Below, in pieces: positions 29,554 through 40,100 of a stretch of DNA of 42,323 nucleotides (its first letter is position 1; every line of letters starts with the position of its first letter). The DNA comes from Allomyces macrogynus ATCC 38327 (Eukaryota > Blastocladiomycota > Blastocladiomycetes > Blastocladiales > Blastocladiaceae): contig GG745336.1 in assembly GCA_000151295.1 (NCBI GenBank), positions 560,286 through 602,608 on the forward strand, written 5' to 3'. The translations under genes were made by a program, and so were the position numbers. The notes below the pieces were generated by a model. The model saw only the letters and a list, made by a program, of their open reading frames with translations, did not search any database and was not told where the DNA came from.

Positions 29554-31317
29554 TCAACGAAAAAGCACGTCAAACTGGGCCTGCAACTGCACCATTATGA
29601 CCGCATCATGAGCCAACGGAGTCTCCATGGCCATAGTGCGTACACGCTGCCGTTGGGACTGGGTGCGGCGCCAGCCAAGAATCTTCTTGGCAAAGCGCTC
29701 CCCAAGCGCTGTAGAAGAAACGTCAAGCAATTGCATCCGCGCTGGTAGCGCACTGACCCAACTTGAAGCGTCCTCGTCATTCAAGGAAATGTTGCGGCTC
29801 ATCTTCAGCACGCGGAGACTGGCAGGCAGCGCCATGGGAGCGCATGAGAAATGGTTTGAGCTCAGATCGAGTATACGAAGCGTTGCCGGCCAGTTTGAAT
29901 CGAGCGCATCAATCTCGGTCGCAGTGAGGAAGCACAGAGCAAGCGACAGCGTCACCAGGTGGGGAGGCAAATACTGAACCAGTTCAGGGTACACGTGAGG
30001 CCGAATCTCGCCAATTGACCACCCAAAAAAATCGAGCTGTTCAATCGACCGGGGGAGCCGTGCGATCAACGGAGAGAGATTGATGTGCGGTTCGCCCACT
30101 GTAAAAATGACCAGTTGCTGCAGCGGCTCGGCAAGCGGCAAATTGTTCACCACAGCGCGCGTCCACGAGGAGAGATACTGCACTCGGAGCGAATACGTCG
30201 CACGCGGCAGGCGTGACACGAGGAGCTCAATGCGATGCGGATCGACTTCTCGGCCTGCATCGCCGACATTGCTATCTTCGATGCCGTCATCCAAAAAGAC
30301 GGAGAGAGACTGGACCGTCCTTGGGAAACTGGCTGCGAGCTGTGCAAGAGCTTCAGTGCTGTCGCGCTGCAGCGCGAGGTCCAGTTTCAGTTGTGCAAAC
30401 CCTGCGCGTGGTAGCGCCCCAAGAATAAGGTCAAGTCCAGCGACGCTTTTGCACGAAAGGGCAAGAGAAGCCAAACGCGGAAGTCGGAGAAGTGCGCTGG
30501 CAAGGGCCGCTGCAGATTGCTCCAGAAACTCAACGGCAGTCTCCTCATCTATGCGGAGTGACACCAACGTTGGTGGAAGATGATGAAACAAGTCGCAAAG
30601 AACTTCCGTCTTGTCCGGGGATGAGAAATCATCAGGGACACAAATATCAATTAATTCCAGCGAGCGCAGCTGCGGCGGAATGCGAGCAAAAAAGTCATGG
30701 GCAGTGGCCAATGATGCTGGCGGATTTAGAAAATGCAGACTCAGGCCAATGATCGACCGAGGTAAAATGGCCTGCTCCCAAGCAGGCACTGCTGCCGGCA
30801 GGACGAGAGATCGGCAATAGGGCGCAACACTGGGCAACATCGATGCGCTAGTAATCTTGTCAAACACTTTCTGCTGCAAAGGAACTGGAAGCAGCGACCA
30901 GTGTCGAGAAGCTTCAACAAGTTCGCCTCGCTTGACAGAGACAAGTGAGCGGTCATGAGCGCGTGGTAACAGCACCAGGTATGCTTGCCGGTCGCGATTT
31001 TGTCGCATCACATCGATAAAGCAGCCAGAAAACTGCTCATCAATAAGAACCGCCAGAGGATCGGCTGGGGCCCAATCGCGCGAGATCACGGAATCAATGC
31101 TAGCCAATTGGCGACTTGTCCGAATCATGGCGCGCAGGCACGGCGCAAACAGGCGTGGTGTCGTGAATGCGAGGTGCAGCAAGGGATGCTGTGATGCCGA
31201 TGAATCGCTGTCCACACACGCGACCAGCACCTCGGCGATGCGCTCCAAGACGACGTGCGGCAGCCAGTCAAGCATTGTTGTTTTTGAAGTGCATTCGGGA
31301 AGATTGCTGCCAGTCAT
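29554..31317 (-). CDS. F-box-like / leucine-rich repeat protein, copy A (intact)
   Basis: A single frame of 587 aa from ATG 31317. In-frame ATGs also occur at 31410 and 31275; 31317 is preferred because the corresponding pseudogene copy aligns from the same position (MTGSN against MASNY). An F-box-like motif lies at residues 15-32 (MLDWLPHVVLERIAEVLV), the usual place for contacting Skp1 in SCF ubiquitin ligases. The remainder is a solenoid of irregular leucine-rich repeats (LPPTLVSLRID, LPRLASLALS, LPRSIEQLDFFGW, LPPHLVTLSLALC, WPATLRILDLSSN, LPASLRVLKMSRN). A role as substrate adaptor is inferred from the architecture. It is the only open copy of three on this strand, and it is divergent from a remnant of a second F-box gene at 31647. 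Confidence 0.7.
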   Translation of the reverse strand: MTGSNLPECTSKTTMLDWLPHVVLERIAEVLVACVDSDSSASQHPLLHLAFTTPRLFAPCLRAMIRTSRQLASIDSVISRDWAPADPLAVLIDEQFSGCFIDVMRQNRDRQAYLVLLPRAHDRSLVSVKRGELVEASRHWSLLPVPLQQKVFDKITSASMLPSVAPYCRSLVLPAAVPAWEQAILPRSIIGLSLHFLNPPASLATAHDFFARIPPQLRSLELIDICVPDDFSSPDKTEVLCDLFHHLPPTLVSLRIDEETAVEFLEQSAAALASALLRLPRLASLALSCKSVAGLDLILGALPRAGFAQLKLDLALQRDSTEALAQLAASFPRTVQSLSVFLDDGIEDSNVGDAGREVDPHRIELLVSRLPRATYSLRVQYLSSWTRAVVNNLPLAEPLQQLVIFTVGEPHINLSPLIARLPRSIEQLDFFGWSIGEIRPHVYPELVQYLPPHLVTLSLALCFLTATEIDALDSNWPATLRILDLSSNHFSCAPMALPASLRVLKMSRNISLNDEDASSWVSALPARMQLLDVSSTALGERFAKKILGWRRTQSQRQRVRTMAMETPLAHDAVIMVQLQAQFDVLFR

Positions 31318-31434
31318 GTTGCTGGGCCTTGGCGTGGGGGCGGCGAGGAGCCAGCGAAGGGCATTGTCAGTCTTCAATGGCAACAGCGGCCATGTGCAAG
31401 AAAGGGGCATGTTGTGAAATGTGACACCTCCTCA

Positions 31435-31545
31435 GCCGCTCATGGGTGATATCCGCTCGCGGATCGCCACGCGTGCAGACTGTCAACTGCTGCAGCGGCG
31501 CAACCACTGGCAGAGTTGCAGTAACGTCAAGTACCCACCCCAACA
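31435..31545 (-). pseudogene. Short LRR gene fragment
   Basis: The minus strand encodes VAPLQQLTVCTRGDP, matching AEPLQQLVIFTVGEP of the intact copy A and LVLLQDLTVATQGVA of copy B. About 100 bp of recognisable homology lies in the spacer upstream of copy A. It is a stray fragment of a further copy, perhaps left by unequal exchange. Confidence 0.55.
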
Positions 31546-31646
31546 CCAAATCCTCGTCAGGAAAGCCATGTCATTCCTTGTCCTTGTCCTTGCTCCTCGG
31601 CTCACGCAATGGCATTGTTGGCAATCGACAATGCTAACCCACCACG

Positions 31647-31795
31647 ATGAACATTGATTTTCCGCCTCGACCAAACTTTGCTGATAGGCTGTCGCAACAG
31701 CACTCACTTCGCCAGCAGGGTAAACTGGGCCATTTCTCTGAAGACGATTAGTTTCTGCCGCCCTTCAGCCATTCGCCCCACGGGTATGCCAAAGC
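31647..31795 (+). pseudogene. Remnant of the plus-strand F-box/LRR gene
   Basis: ATG 31647 opens MNIDFPPRPNFADRLS, matching the start of the intact gene at 33785 (MHIDLPPRPNFADGLS). Homology continues through GGTAAACTGG and GAAGACGATTAG to CTGCCGCCCTT and CCAAAGCAGGC, but with an in-frame TAG and small deletions. Beyond about 31795 the match is lost, so the F-box and LRR parts are gone. Its position, 329 bp from the start of copy A, matches the 308 bp between the equivalent starts in copy B. Confidence 0.75.
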
Positions 31796-31894
31796 AGGCG
31801 TCCACTCGCAGGAATGTGACGCGATCGCAAGTCACAAACATACTTTGCCTCAAGGAATCACATGGCAACTTGGCCTTTCCTCCACGCTATTCGA

Positions 31895-33476
31895 TCACAA
31901 GCCAAACACATCTCTGCTGCACTGCACATCAAAACATGCTTGCAGCTGGTTCGCAATTGAGCTCTGAGCCAGTGGCGATCCAGTGACCACAATGCATACG
32001 TGACGTGGACGCTGTGACGCTTGTGCACGTCCCCAGTCGATCATTGCAAGAGCAAACTGAAGTTCCAGCGTCGTCTTGGCGTCATCGTGCACCTCCAGCC
32101 ATTCCGGAAGCGCAAAGACCCAATTCACAGCCTGCTCAATGAGGCACTGGTCAGTCAGGCACATGTTGTCGCCAAGTTGGAGAACGCAGAGGCTGGCTGG
32201 CAGTGTCACAGGCGCACGTGGGAATTGGTTGCCATGGAGATCGAGTTTCTGAAGCATCACGGGCCAATGACCATCGAGCGCATTGATATCGGGTGCTGTG
32301 AGCCGGCACTGAACAAGCAAGAGGGTCACAAGTTACTGCGATATATACAGTGGAAGCGAGGCACAAGTCAGGGAGAATGCCACCAAGCGCCCAATCGGAT
32401 AAGTCGAGACGCTTGAGCGACCCGGGAAGCCGCGCAAACGTGGGGGAAAAATTGGCACATGCAACACCTTGTGTCGCAACTGTCAGGTCCTGCAACAGCA
32501 CAAGCATGGACAGAGTGTCGGAGATGGTGTGCGTCCATGCAGAGAGATGTTGCACGTCAAGAGAGTGCGTGGCATGTGGCAGCTTGGCCATGAGAAGCTC
32601 AATGCGGGACGAGTCAGCATCGAGGTCGACAAAACTGTCGTTGTTGACAAAAGTCACAACGAGGGACTGAACCCTGGTGGGGAAGCTGGCCACGAGCTGC
32701 TCCAGTGCTTCCATACTGTCGTGATGCAGTAAAAGCGACACCAACGTCAACGGGAGGTGGTGAAACAAGTCACAGAGCAATGCCTCCTTGTTCATGGGTG
32801 GATTAGGACCAAATACGTCGATCAACAACAGAGTGTGCAACTGCGGCGGAAAGAGAGAAAAAAAGACGCGGGCGGCGTCCAGCGATGGTGGTGAGTCCAG
32901 GTGGGGCCAACTGACAGTGGCAATGCGACCTGCTCTCCTGGGAATGGGCGCTATTTGAGCGAGAGAAAACGGCAATAAGGAGCCATGTTGGCCATCATAA
33001 ATGCGCTTGAAACTCAGTCAACCAGCAACTGCCTCTGCTTCACATGGAGCAACGTCCAGCGTTGGGACAACTTGATGCAAGTATCAGCATCGGTTTGCTC
33101 ATAGGTAAACAATGTACGGTCATCGGCGCGCGGCAACAAGACAAGAGACGTTCAACACTTATCATGGCCCCCAGAGGAGTCTACAAGACAGCTCAGAGTA
33201 AAGCTTGATGCAAGCCTCAGACGGATTGGCAGGGTCAAACGAAAGACGATCGGCGGCAGGCCAACCGAAAAGACGGCATGTGCGGATCAGGACGCGCAGA
33301 TAGGGCGTGTATAGTCGAGGTGCAGCGAGAGCAAGGTAGAGCACGGCATGACGAGGACGTATATCAAACTAGTTGGCCCCAGGACTGGCTGCGAGCCAAT
33401 TGGCACTATTTTCGAGTGCGACAGATGGCAGGGTGTCGAGCGCAGTCACCATTCCCGCGGAATAATTGCTTGCCAT
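31895..33476 (-). pseudogene. F-box/LRR pseudogene, copy B (full length, broken)
   Basis: Covers the whole gene in pieces. ATG 33476 begins MASNYSAGM, then LDTLPSVALENSANWL (F-box-like region), AAPRLYTPYLRVLIRTCRL, SLVLLPRADDRTLF and APYCRFLSLAQ. The long LRR part at about 32975-32380 (LLCDLFHHLPLTLVSLLLHH, LPGSLKRLDLSDW) and the C-terminal part VTLPASLCVLQLGDN follow, ending at 31895. It is broken by a stop after LAASPGAN, a stop after LLWGP, a stop in QLLVD and a frameshift near 32340. Similarity to copy A is high throughout. Confidence 0.88.
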
Positions 33477-33784
33477 GCCGTCGAGGATTGCAAGTGCTGC
33501 AAAAGAAGTGGTTGATGTAATGCAGTCGGAAGACGCGACGTCGAGCTGTGAGCATGATGAAGTGAGAGAGAGAAAGCACAGAGGAAGCATGGTGGCTGTG
33601 CTTGGTTGTGCCACACCAAGCAACGTTGCGGCCACGCCAGCCAAGACACCAACCACGAACCGACACACTGGAAACGCAGCACCAACCATCGAGCGACCCT
33701 CGACAGCGCTTCTCCTTGCTCCCATTCATCTCAAACGGCCCAACTGCTCACCTCACATCACGCAAACGATGCCGACCAACCACG
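33477..33784. promoter_or_regulatory. Spacer between divergent starts of copy B and the plus-strand F-box gene
   Basis: 308 bp between the minus-strand pseudogene start and ATG 33785. The last about 100 bp before 33785 resemble the sequence before 31647 (TCCTTGCTCC, then CCACGATG-ACATTGAT), so the promoter was duplicated with the pair. Confidence 0.5.
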
Positions 33785-34975
33785 ATGCACATTGATCTTC
33801 CGCCACGACCAAACTTTGCCGACGGCCTGTCGCTGCCATCTCTCGCTTCGCCTGTCCTCTGCACGTCGCCTGGCAAGCTGGACGATTGTTCCGACGACAA
33901 GTCACCCCACCTGCCGCCCTTTCACCACCAGTCGCCCCGAGATTATGGCAAAGCGACCTTGCAACGACCCTCGACGGCCGCACAGCTCTGTCATTCAATG
34001 TGCCTGCTCCTGCCTCGTCACGGTGACGACTTGCAAGTGAGGCCGGAAAACGGCCAGAACCACTGCTGGGGAGGACTTGACCACCAAGGACCGCGACGGG
34101 CTCGCTGCCGTCGCCAGTGCGCTCGTTCTTGTCCGTGGGCCGTCTTCCCCATTGAAACGCTGCTCCAAATTGCCCTGTTCTGTTCGCCCGCCTCGCTTCT
34201 CGCGGCTGGTCGCGCCTGTCCTGCCCTCGATGCCATATCTCGGCACCCACTCGTCGTTCAATGCCATTTCCGCGTCGATCTCGGCGCGCTCGGGCAACTC
34301 GTCGACGACGACCGGCTGCAGGTCCTGGTCACGACCCGTTTCTCGGCGTTTTTCCCGTCGCCGCTCGCTTCGCCGAGTGCTACACCCGTGCCACCATCGC
34401 GATGGGTCCGCGACCTCGACCTGAGCACGACCTGGATCCGGACGCTCGCACCGCTCGCCGCCAATGACGCGCTCGACCTTGTCCACCTGCGGCTCGACCG
34501 CGCGCCGTACTTTTTCCCGGCGCAGCAGCTGCGCGCCTCGCTGCGTGCTCCGCTCACGCACTTGCGGTCGTTGTCGCTCGCGCACACGACGGGGACCAAT
34601 GACGCGACGCTGCACGACCTTGCGGCAACCCTCTGTCCGCGGCTCGAGGTGCTCGACATTGCGTTCTGCGAGCGGGTCACGGATGCTGGGCTCGCGTGTT
34701 TGGTCGTGCATCTGCCTCAGCTTCGCCGGTTGCGCGTGACCGGGTGTGTCATGATCGAAGGCCACGGTCTGGTTGCGGCCGATGGGAATGTGCACGTGGC
34801 GGTCTTGGACGTCGACCTGACGGCGGTCACGGCCGATGTGCTGTGGGCCTGCGCGAGGTCGCCATCGGTGCGGTACGTGAACGCCTGCGCGTGCCCGTTT
34901 GTTACCGACGACGAGGGCAGAGAGCTCTTGCGCGTGTTTCGCGACGACCCGCACGGCAAAGTTTTGCTTCTCTAG
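33785..34975 (+). CDS. F-box / LRR protein (FBXL or AMN1 type)
   Basis: 396 aa from ATG 33785; the frame upstream is open, but its duplicate at 31647 starts at the same place. Residues 1 to about 120 are low-complexity, with proline- and His-rich stretches (MHIDLPPRPNFADGLS, LPPFHHQSP). An F-box-like segment follows (FPIETLLQIALFCSPASLLA, residues about 140-160). After it come cysteine-containing LRRs: LEVLDIAFCERVTDAGLACL and LRRLRVTGCVMIEGHGLV have the LxLxxCxxITDxGL pattern of FBXL and AMN1 proteins. The likely role is substrate recruitment to an SCF ubiquitin ligase. Codon use is odd between about 34035 and 34130, where a neighbouring frame also looks coding (DLTTKDRDGLAAVASAL), so a small intron or a frame error may be hidden there. 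Confidence 0.7.
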   Translation: MHIDLPPRPNFADGLSLPSLASPVLCTSPGKLDDCSDDKSPHLPPFHHQSPRDYGKATLQRPSTAAQLCHSMCLLLPRHGDDLQVRPENGQNHCWGGLDHQGPRRARCRRQCARSCPWAVFPIETLLQIALFCSPASLLAAGRACPALDAISRHPLVVQCHFRVDLGALGQLVDDDRLQVLVTTRFSAFFPSPLASPSATPVPPSRWVRDLDLSTTWIRTLAPLAANDALDLVHLRLDRAPYFFPAQQLRASLRAPLTHLRSLSLAHTTGTNDATLHDLAATLCPRLEVLDIAFCERVTDAGLACLVVHLPQLRRLRVTGCVMIEGHGLVAADGNVHVAVLDVDLTAVTADVLWACARSPSVRYVNACACPFVTDDEGRELLRVFRDDPHGKVLLL

Positions 34976-35142
34976 TTTGTACGATGTTGGTGCTTAGCCG
35001 TGATGTTCATCAATGAAATCCATTTCTGTTGTTCACTTTCGTCGGCCCACGGCTCTGGTAACGAATCCAATCTTGCGAGTCTGCAATAACAAAGCGCACC
35101 ACCACGCTTGACACACAACTCAATCCACGAATCACCGACTCT

Positions 35143-36828
35143 TCAGCACATTTTCCGGTTCACGCCCGCGACTGTGCGCAAACGACTGCGCCAATCGTCG
35201 CCATTCACATAGCACCCCGTCAGCCGGCGGTACCCGGTAAACGCAGCGCGCGCATGCATGACGCGCCAGTTATCAAAAATCACGACCGTGCCGGGCCCGA
35301 GCGGGAACCAGTACTCGAGGTCCTTGCGCTCGTGCGCGATCGCCTGCCACTTTTGCAGCGCGTCGTAGTAGGCCGCGACTTGGTCAAAGCTCAAGTGGTT
35401 CAGCACCGACCGGTCGTTATTGTTGTACCGGATCTGCACGAGCTTGCCGCGCTCGTCGTGGTTGAGCAGCGCGTGGTACCGTGGTTTCGGGTAGATGTAG
35501 GTGTCAGCGTCGCCTGCGCAATGCGCCGCGACCTTGGTCGTCGACAGCGTCACATAGGCGTCTGGGTGCAAGCGGCGGAGCTCGGCGGCGACTTTGAACC
35601 CGTCGACGAGGAGCGATTCACCGCCAGTGCCGCGGTGCTCGAGCAGGTGGAACATTTGCAAGCTAATTTGGTGAAAATCGATGGGGTGAGCAAAATGTGC
35701 AATCGGGCGAGCGAAAATGGGTAGAGAGGACGCATACCCAACGGGATCAGTGAAGTAGGTCGTGTCTGTGTGCGCGGGCAGGGCGAGTGAAGTGTAGGCC
35801 GTGTCACCGTGCTCGAGGTTGGGCGTGAAGTCCCAGTACCCGCCATAGTGCGACTCGCGAATGAAGGTGATGCGCGCGACGAGCTCCTTGGACTTTTCCA
35901 CGGATGCCGGGACGCCCTTGACAAACGAGAAGCCGTGGATGGCCTGGTGTACGAAGTTGCATTTTCGCGTGAGTGAATGCGAGCGCACGGTGCGAAACTG
36001 ATGAAAGAAAGAAAGATGATCGTACAATGTTTTCGAGCCACTTGCGAAGACCGGCGTTGGACGGATCCATGACCTGAGGCGAGAACACGTCAGCTGTCAA
36101 TTTCGGCGACACAGAAACACCCTTCAAGCAAAAATGAAGTAAGAGGTACCTCGTCGTACGGCACCGACGGCGGATTTTGAGCAATCTCTGATCCCCAGAG
36201 TGCCGGCTCGTAAGTCTCTTCGAGGTCCTTGAACTGCGCCGTCTTTCCGTAGGCGTGATCCTTGAGCCACGCCTTGTCGAACGTCGAGACGTGCCCATCC
36301 TTCCCTGTTGTAGGAGATGAACGTCAGCGTGACCATGGTGGGAAAACGCGCGATTGACCGTACAAGTGATCTGAACTTGTGCATCGGTCTGCTTGACGTC
36401 CGTAGCCGCCAGGTCCTTTGGAATCTGTGGTCGCGAACCGGGATAAGTGGAAATTCGTCAATCGACGCGTCGCAGGTTCGGGAAATCGTGAATAATGGAT
36501 GTGCACCGTCTGCGTCTCGACAAGACGCTGCTTCGTGACCGGGTGCCAGCAAGCCGGGCACCGGCAATGGTCGCGCAGCCAAATCGAGTGCCTGGGTTCA
36601 TTTGCCAAGTGAGCATCATGCTCGCGAAAATGACGCGTCGACAGGCTCCAAAACGCACAAGGTCACGGATTCCTTGCCCATGGGGACTTGAACCGTCGTG
36701 AATGTCGTGGCGCCGGTGGCCGCAGTGGCCAAGAAACGAGCGCTCGGCTGCGCGGCCGCATCGCGAGCGGAGAGAGTGATGGCGCGACGCGCGACCGACG
36801 CGACGAGCGGGCGAGCAATGAAGTGCAT
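35143..36828 (-). CDS. TMLHE: Trimethyllysine dioxygenase, mitochondrial (carnitine biosynthesis)
   Basis: Seven exons on the minus strand: 36828-36659, 36591-36507, 36424-36364, 36304-36150, 36073-36026, 35943-35738 and 35662-35143. They give 414 aa; the human enzyme has about 420. All six introns (67, 82, 59, 76, 82 and 75 nt) keep phase. The enzyme hydroxylates trimethyllysine using Fe(II), 2-oxoglutarate and oxygen, the first step to carnitine. Residues 1 to about 37 are an Arg/Ala-rich mitochondrial presequence (MHFIARPLVASVARRAITLS). The N-terminal zinc-like domain shows SIWLRDHCRCPACWHP. Iron ligands are His231 and Asp233 (AHTDTTYF) and His378 (DNWRVMHARAAFTGYR). The RYNNNDRSVLN and GYRRLTGCYV segments favour TMLH over gamma-butyrobetaine dioxygenase. 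Divergent from the CC2D2A-like gene. Confidence 0.93.
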
Positions 36829-37195
36829 GGTTGATGGTCGATTTTCTGCCGCAACTTGAACAAATACACGAGAGGACGTTGAAGTCGAAAGAGCGAGCAC
36901 GCGCGAAAAACTGGGACAGAGCGCGACGCAGGCGAGCTGCAGCAAGTTGGTGGAGAGGAGATGCAGCGCCGACAATCTATCGTGGGGCCATTCTTGCGGG
37001 GCACGAAGCGGGGAGGCGGTTGCTCGGGCGCTGCAGGAGCGGCTGGCCGCAGAGTTCATTTTGGCAGGAAAATTGAAGTTACGTAACGCCAACACTCAGC
37101 TTCATCACCACGTGATCGCGGTCTGGACCGGCCTGTTCTCTCGAGCGGGCAAGGATGCCCAAGTCGACTTGGATCGCAAAGCGCCAGCTGAACAA
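36829..37195. promoter_or_regulatory. Divergent promoter region of TMLH and CC2D2A-like genes
   Basis: 367 bp between the two start codons. It contains both 5' UTRs. The plus-strand frame is open from 36947, but codon use before ATG 37196 is not coding-like. No TATA box or repeated element stands out. Confidence 0.45.
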
Positions 37196-40100
37196 ATGAG
37201 CACCAATCCAACCAACCTGGCGCAAGATGATAATGACCCCCTCGCCTCGTTCCGGTCCACTCGGTCGGCTGGCCGCAGTCGAGCCGGCAGCAACACGAGC
37301 CAAAATGCCGGCGGACCGTCCTCTGCACCCGCCGGCGGTCATCGCGCCCTGGAGCGCGCGCGGCAACGCATCCAAGCGCTGCAGGCGACCAAGTCGGGGC
37401 CTCGGGATGCCGATGCTGGCAATGAACAGGAACCGGGCGCTGGGCTCCAGCGTCGGACGTCGGCCATTGAGCTCAGCGCGCTTGCCGGGCCGTACGCGAG
37501 TGGGGCATCCTTGGGGCCGTCGAGCCTGATGGGATCGGGTGGTTCGCGGCCCATGCAGTCGCTGCGCCACCGGCGGGCCAGTAGCCAAGCGCAGACAACG
37601 GCAACTATTGCACCGACGTTGTCCGTGCAGGACGAGGTGTGGGCATCGTATTCTTGATTCGGATCTGGGGGCTCCACATGGACGTCACAAGCCCGTGCTC
37701 ATTGCTCTCTGTTCCCCTGCATTTGGCCTCGTCCAGGAGGATGCGGTGATTCCAGAACGACCAGTTAAGAGCGGACTCGTCAACAGCCCATCTTTCAACC
37801 GGCTCGTTTCCAACGCAGGGCGCCGAACGGACCCGCTCATGCAGGCATGTACGCGCGGTCCCGGTCCTTCTCCACCAGGTGCGACTGACGATTTGCCTCG
37901 ATTTCGGTCCACAGTCGCAAGCGCTCTTCCAACTCGGCAACCGCGCCAACGAACTGCCCTCCACGGTCCCAACCCCCTCGGGGAGCGACGCGTCGCCCGA
38001 CCTGCAGCGCCACGGCGACCTGCTCAACGTGTCGCTGAGCGAGCACCGCCGCCGCAAGATCACGGACGGTTCGACTACGTCGCGTCCTGATCTAGGCGGG
38101 CCATTCGGCAAGGGTTTGGCGAGCCCGTCAACCAAGAGCTTGGCCACGCCCAAGTCGGCCGCCCTCGAATTGCCCGTTGACGAGTTTGAAACGCTGCTTG
38201 CGTCGCTCAGCGAGCATGGTGGGTCGGTGGTGTCGGTTGTGACCGAGGCCGTGCCCCTGCCGTTTTGGTCGTGGTGCGAGACCAAAGACGACAACCCGGT
38301 CGTTCAGTACCCGACGACGTTTGACAGCATGGTTTACCGCCAGCTGCGGGACATGGCCGACCGTGGCGAAGTCGTGCCGTCGTACCCGCCGCTGTCGCTC
38401 GAAAACCAGGCTCTCTTTGAGCAACGGTGGTCGCAGCCCGATTCGATCGGCTCCGACGTGGCCGCTGCGCCGTCGCCGCACCTTTTCCCGCATGACTTTC
38501 CGATCCGCTACGACCGCACGGCGCACCCCTGCCCGATCACTTCCTCATCTCTCTTGACAACGTCTCGCCCCGCCAAGCGGCTCACCGACCCGACCTACCG
38601 GCTGCTGCGGCTCAAGCTTTTCCACGTCGTCTTCCACGACCACCCGCTCATGATCGAAGAGAACCGGCTCTCTGCGGCCCTTGCCAACGCCGTCGTTCTG
38701 CACCAGGAGCGTCGCGCGAGCGGCCAGTTCGAGTACCTGACGGCCCGCATTCACGCGACCATCAGCGCGTACCGCCGCGGCAAGCGCGCACTGCAGAATC
38801 TCATGACCGAGCGGCCCGACACGGACTCGCCCGTTTGGCAGGCGGCCGTACCCAACGAGGATCCGTCGGCGCAGCTCGCGTTCATCGCCGGCCAGGACCG
38901 CGAGTACATTCACACTCTTCTCGCGAGCGTTCGAGTGCTCTGCGCGCATCTGGCCGAGGTGCGCCGGCTGCGCCGCGACCGCCAGTCGCTGGCGTCGGAT
39001 CTCGGCCGGCTCGAGGACCGGATTGTCGACTTGTGGGAGCAGCTTTCGGCCGTGCGCAAGGCGCAAAAGTTTACCAGCACGGCCAACATGCTCGTCGGGT
39101 ACGATGCGGCGCTCGACAATGACCGGATTATGACACCCGACGAGTCCTTTGCGTCGTCGACGGCCCCGGGTGGGATGGCAAGCACCGATCGTGCGGGCGG
39201 TAGCACCGACTGGGGGGTCATCATGGAGACCGAGGCGCGCGACGTGCAGCGCGAGGTCGACGAGTGGTCGTTTCTCGAATCGACGGAACAGTCGCTTCTG
39301 CACGTGCTCGATCCGGACCCCGAATCAGCCAGTATGCCTCGCTCGAAACCGCCGCCGTACCATCCGGCCCAAACGTACTTGCCGTCGGGCTTGCAGTTTC
39401 GGTTCACGCCGCAAATGCCCATCACGTTCACGGGCGACTGTCCCGCGACCGAACAGGCGCGGCGCGTCAAGCTCGAGGCTGCCACGTTTGCGTTCACGGT
39501 CGCTGTCGACGACGTGCCGGTGACGACGGTCGAGGAGGTCGGCATTGTGCCGGAGAACATGGCCGTCGTGCTCAACCAGACGTTTGACATTATGCTCGAC
39601 ACGGACCAACTGTCGCACTTGACCGTGGTGCTCACGGAACGGGCACGTTTTGGCATTTCGTTTTCCGAGCCTTGGTCGTATCACTCACCATGAATTGCTG
39701 CGCAGGGCTTATTCAACGACCGTCTGATTGCCCACATCCTGGTCCCGGTCGTGTATTCAACACACCAAGAGGGCTTCCACCGGATGCAGTTTGCGTCCGA
39801 CGACGGTGCGATCCAGGGCGCGATCCAGTACCAGCTCGTGTGGGACCAGCTCCCGCCAAGCATTCCACTTGCTCCTTTGGCACAGGCAATTCCACAGTCC
39901 GTGCGCGGGATCGCCAACCCGCTCACGCTCGACCCGCACGCGGCCGTCGCGTGCGCCAAGTCGATAAAAGTCCCAGACGATCACCTTCTCGCCAAGCAGG
40001 TTCGCGAGCTCGTCAAGGACGCGGACATGATCGTGCTCCCGGCCACGCACGTCGAGGTGTCGCCGACCGTCGAGATGCTGCCAGCGCCGTCAGTCGTCGA

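Noticed and set aside
31647..31986. Independent small plus-strand gene
   Set aside because: The start matches the neighbouring F-box gene at 33785, but it breaks after about 150 bp with a stop, so it is a remnant rather than a separate gene.
36947..37195. N-terminal extension of the CC2D2A-like protein
   Set aside because: The frame is open, but it covers the divergent promoter and its codon use changes sharply at ATG 37196.
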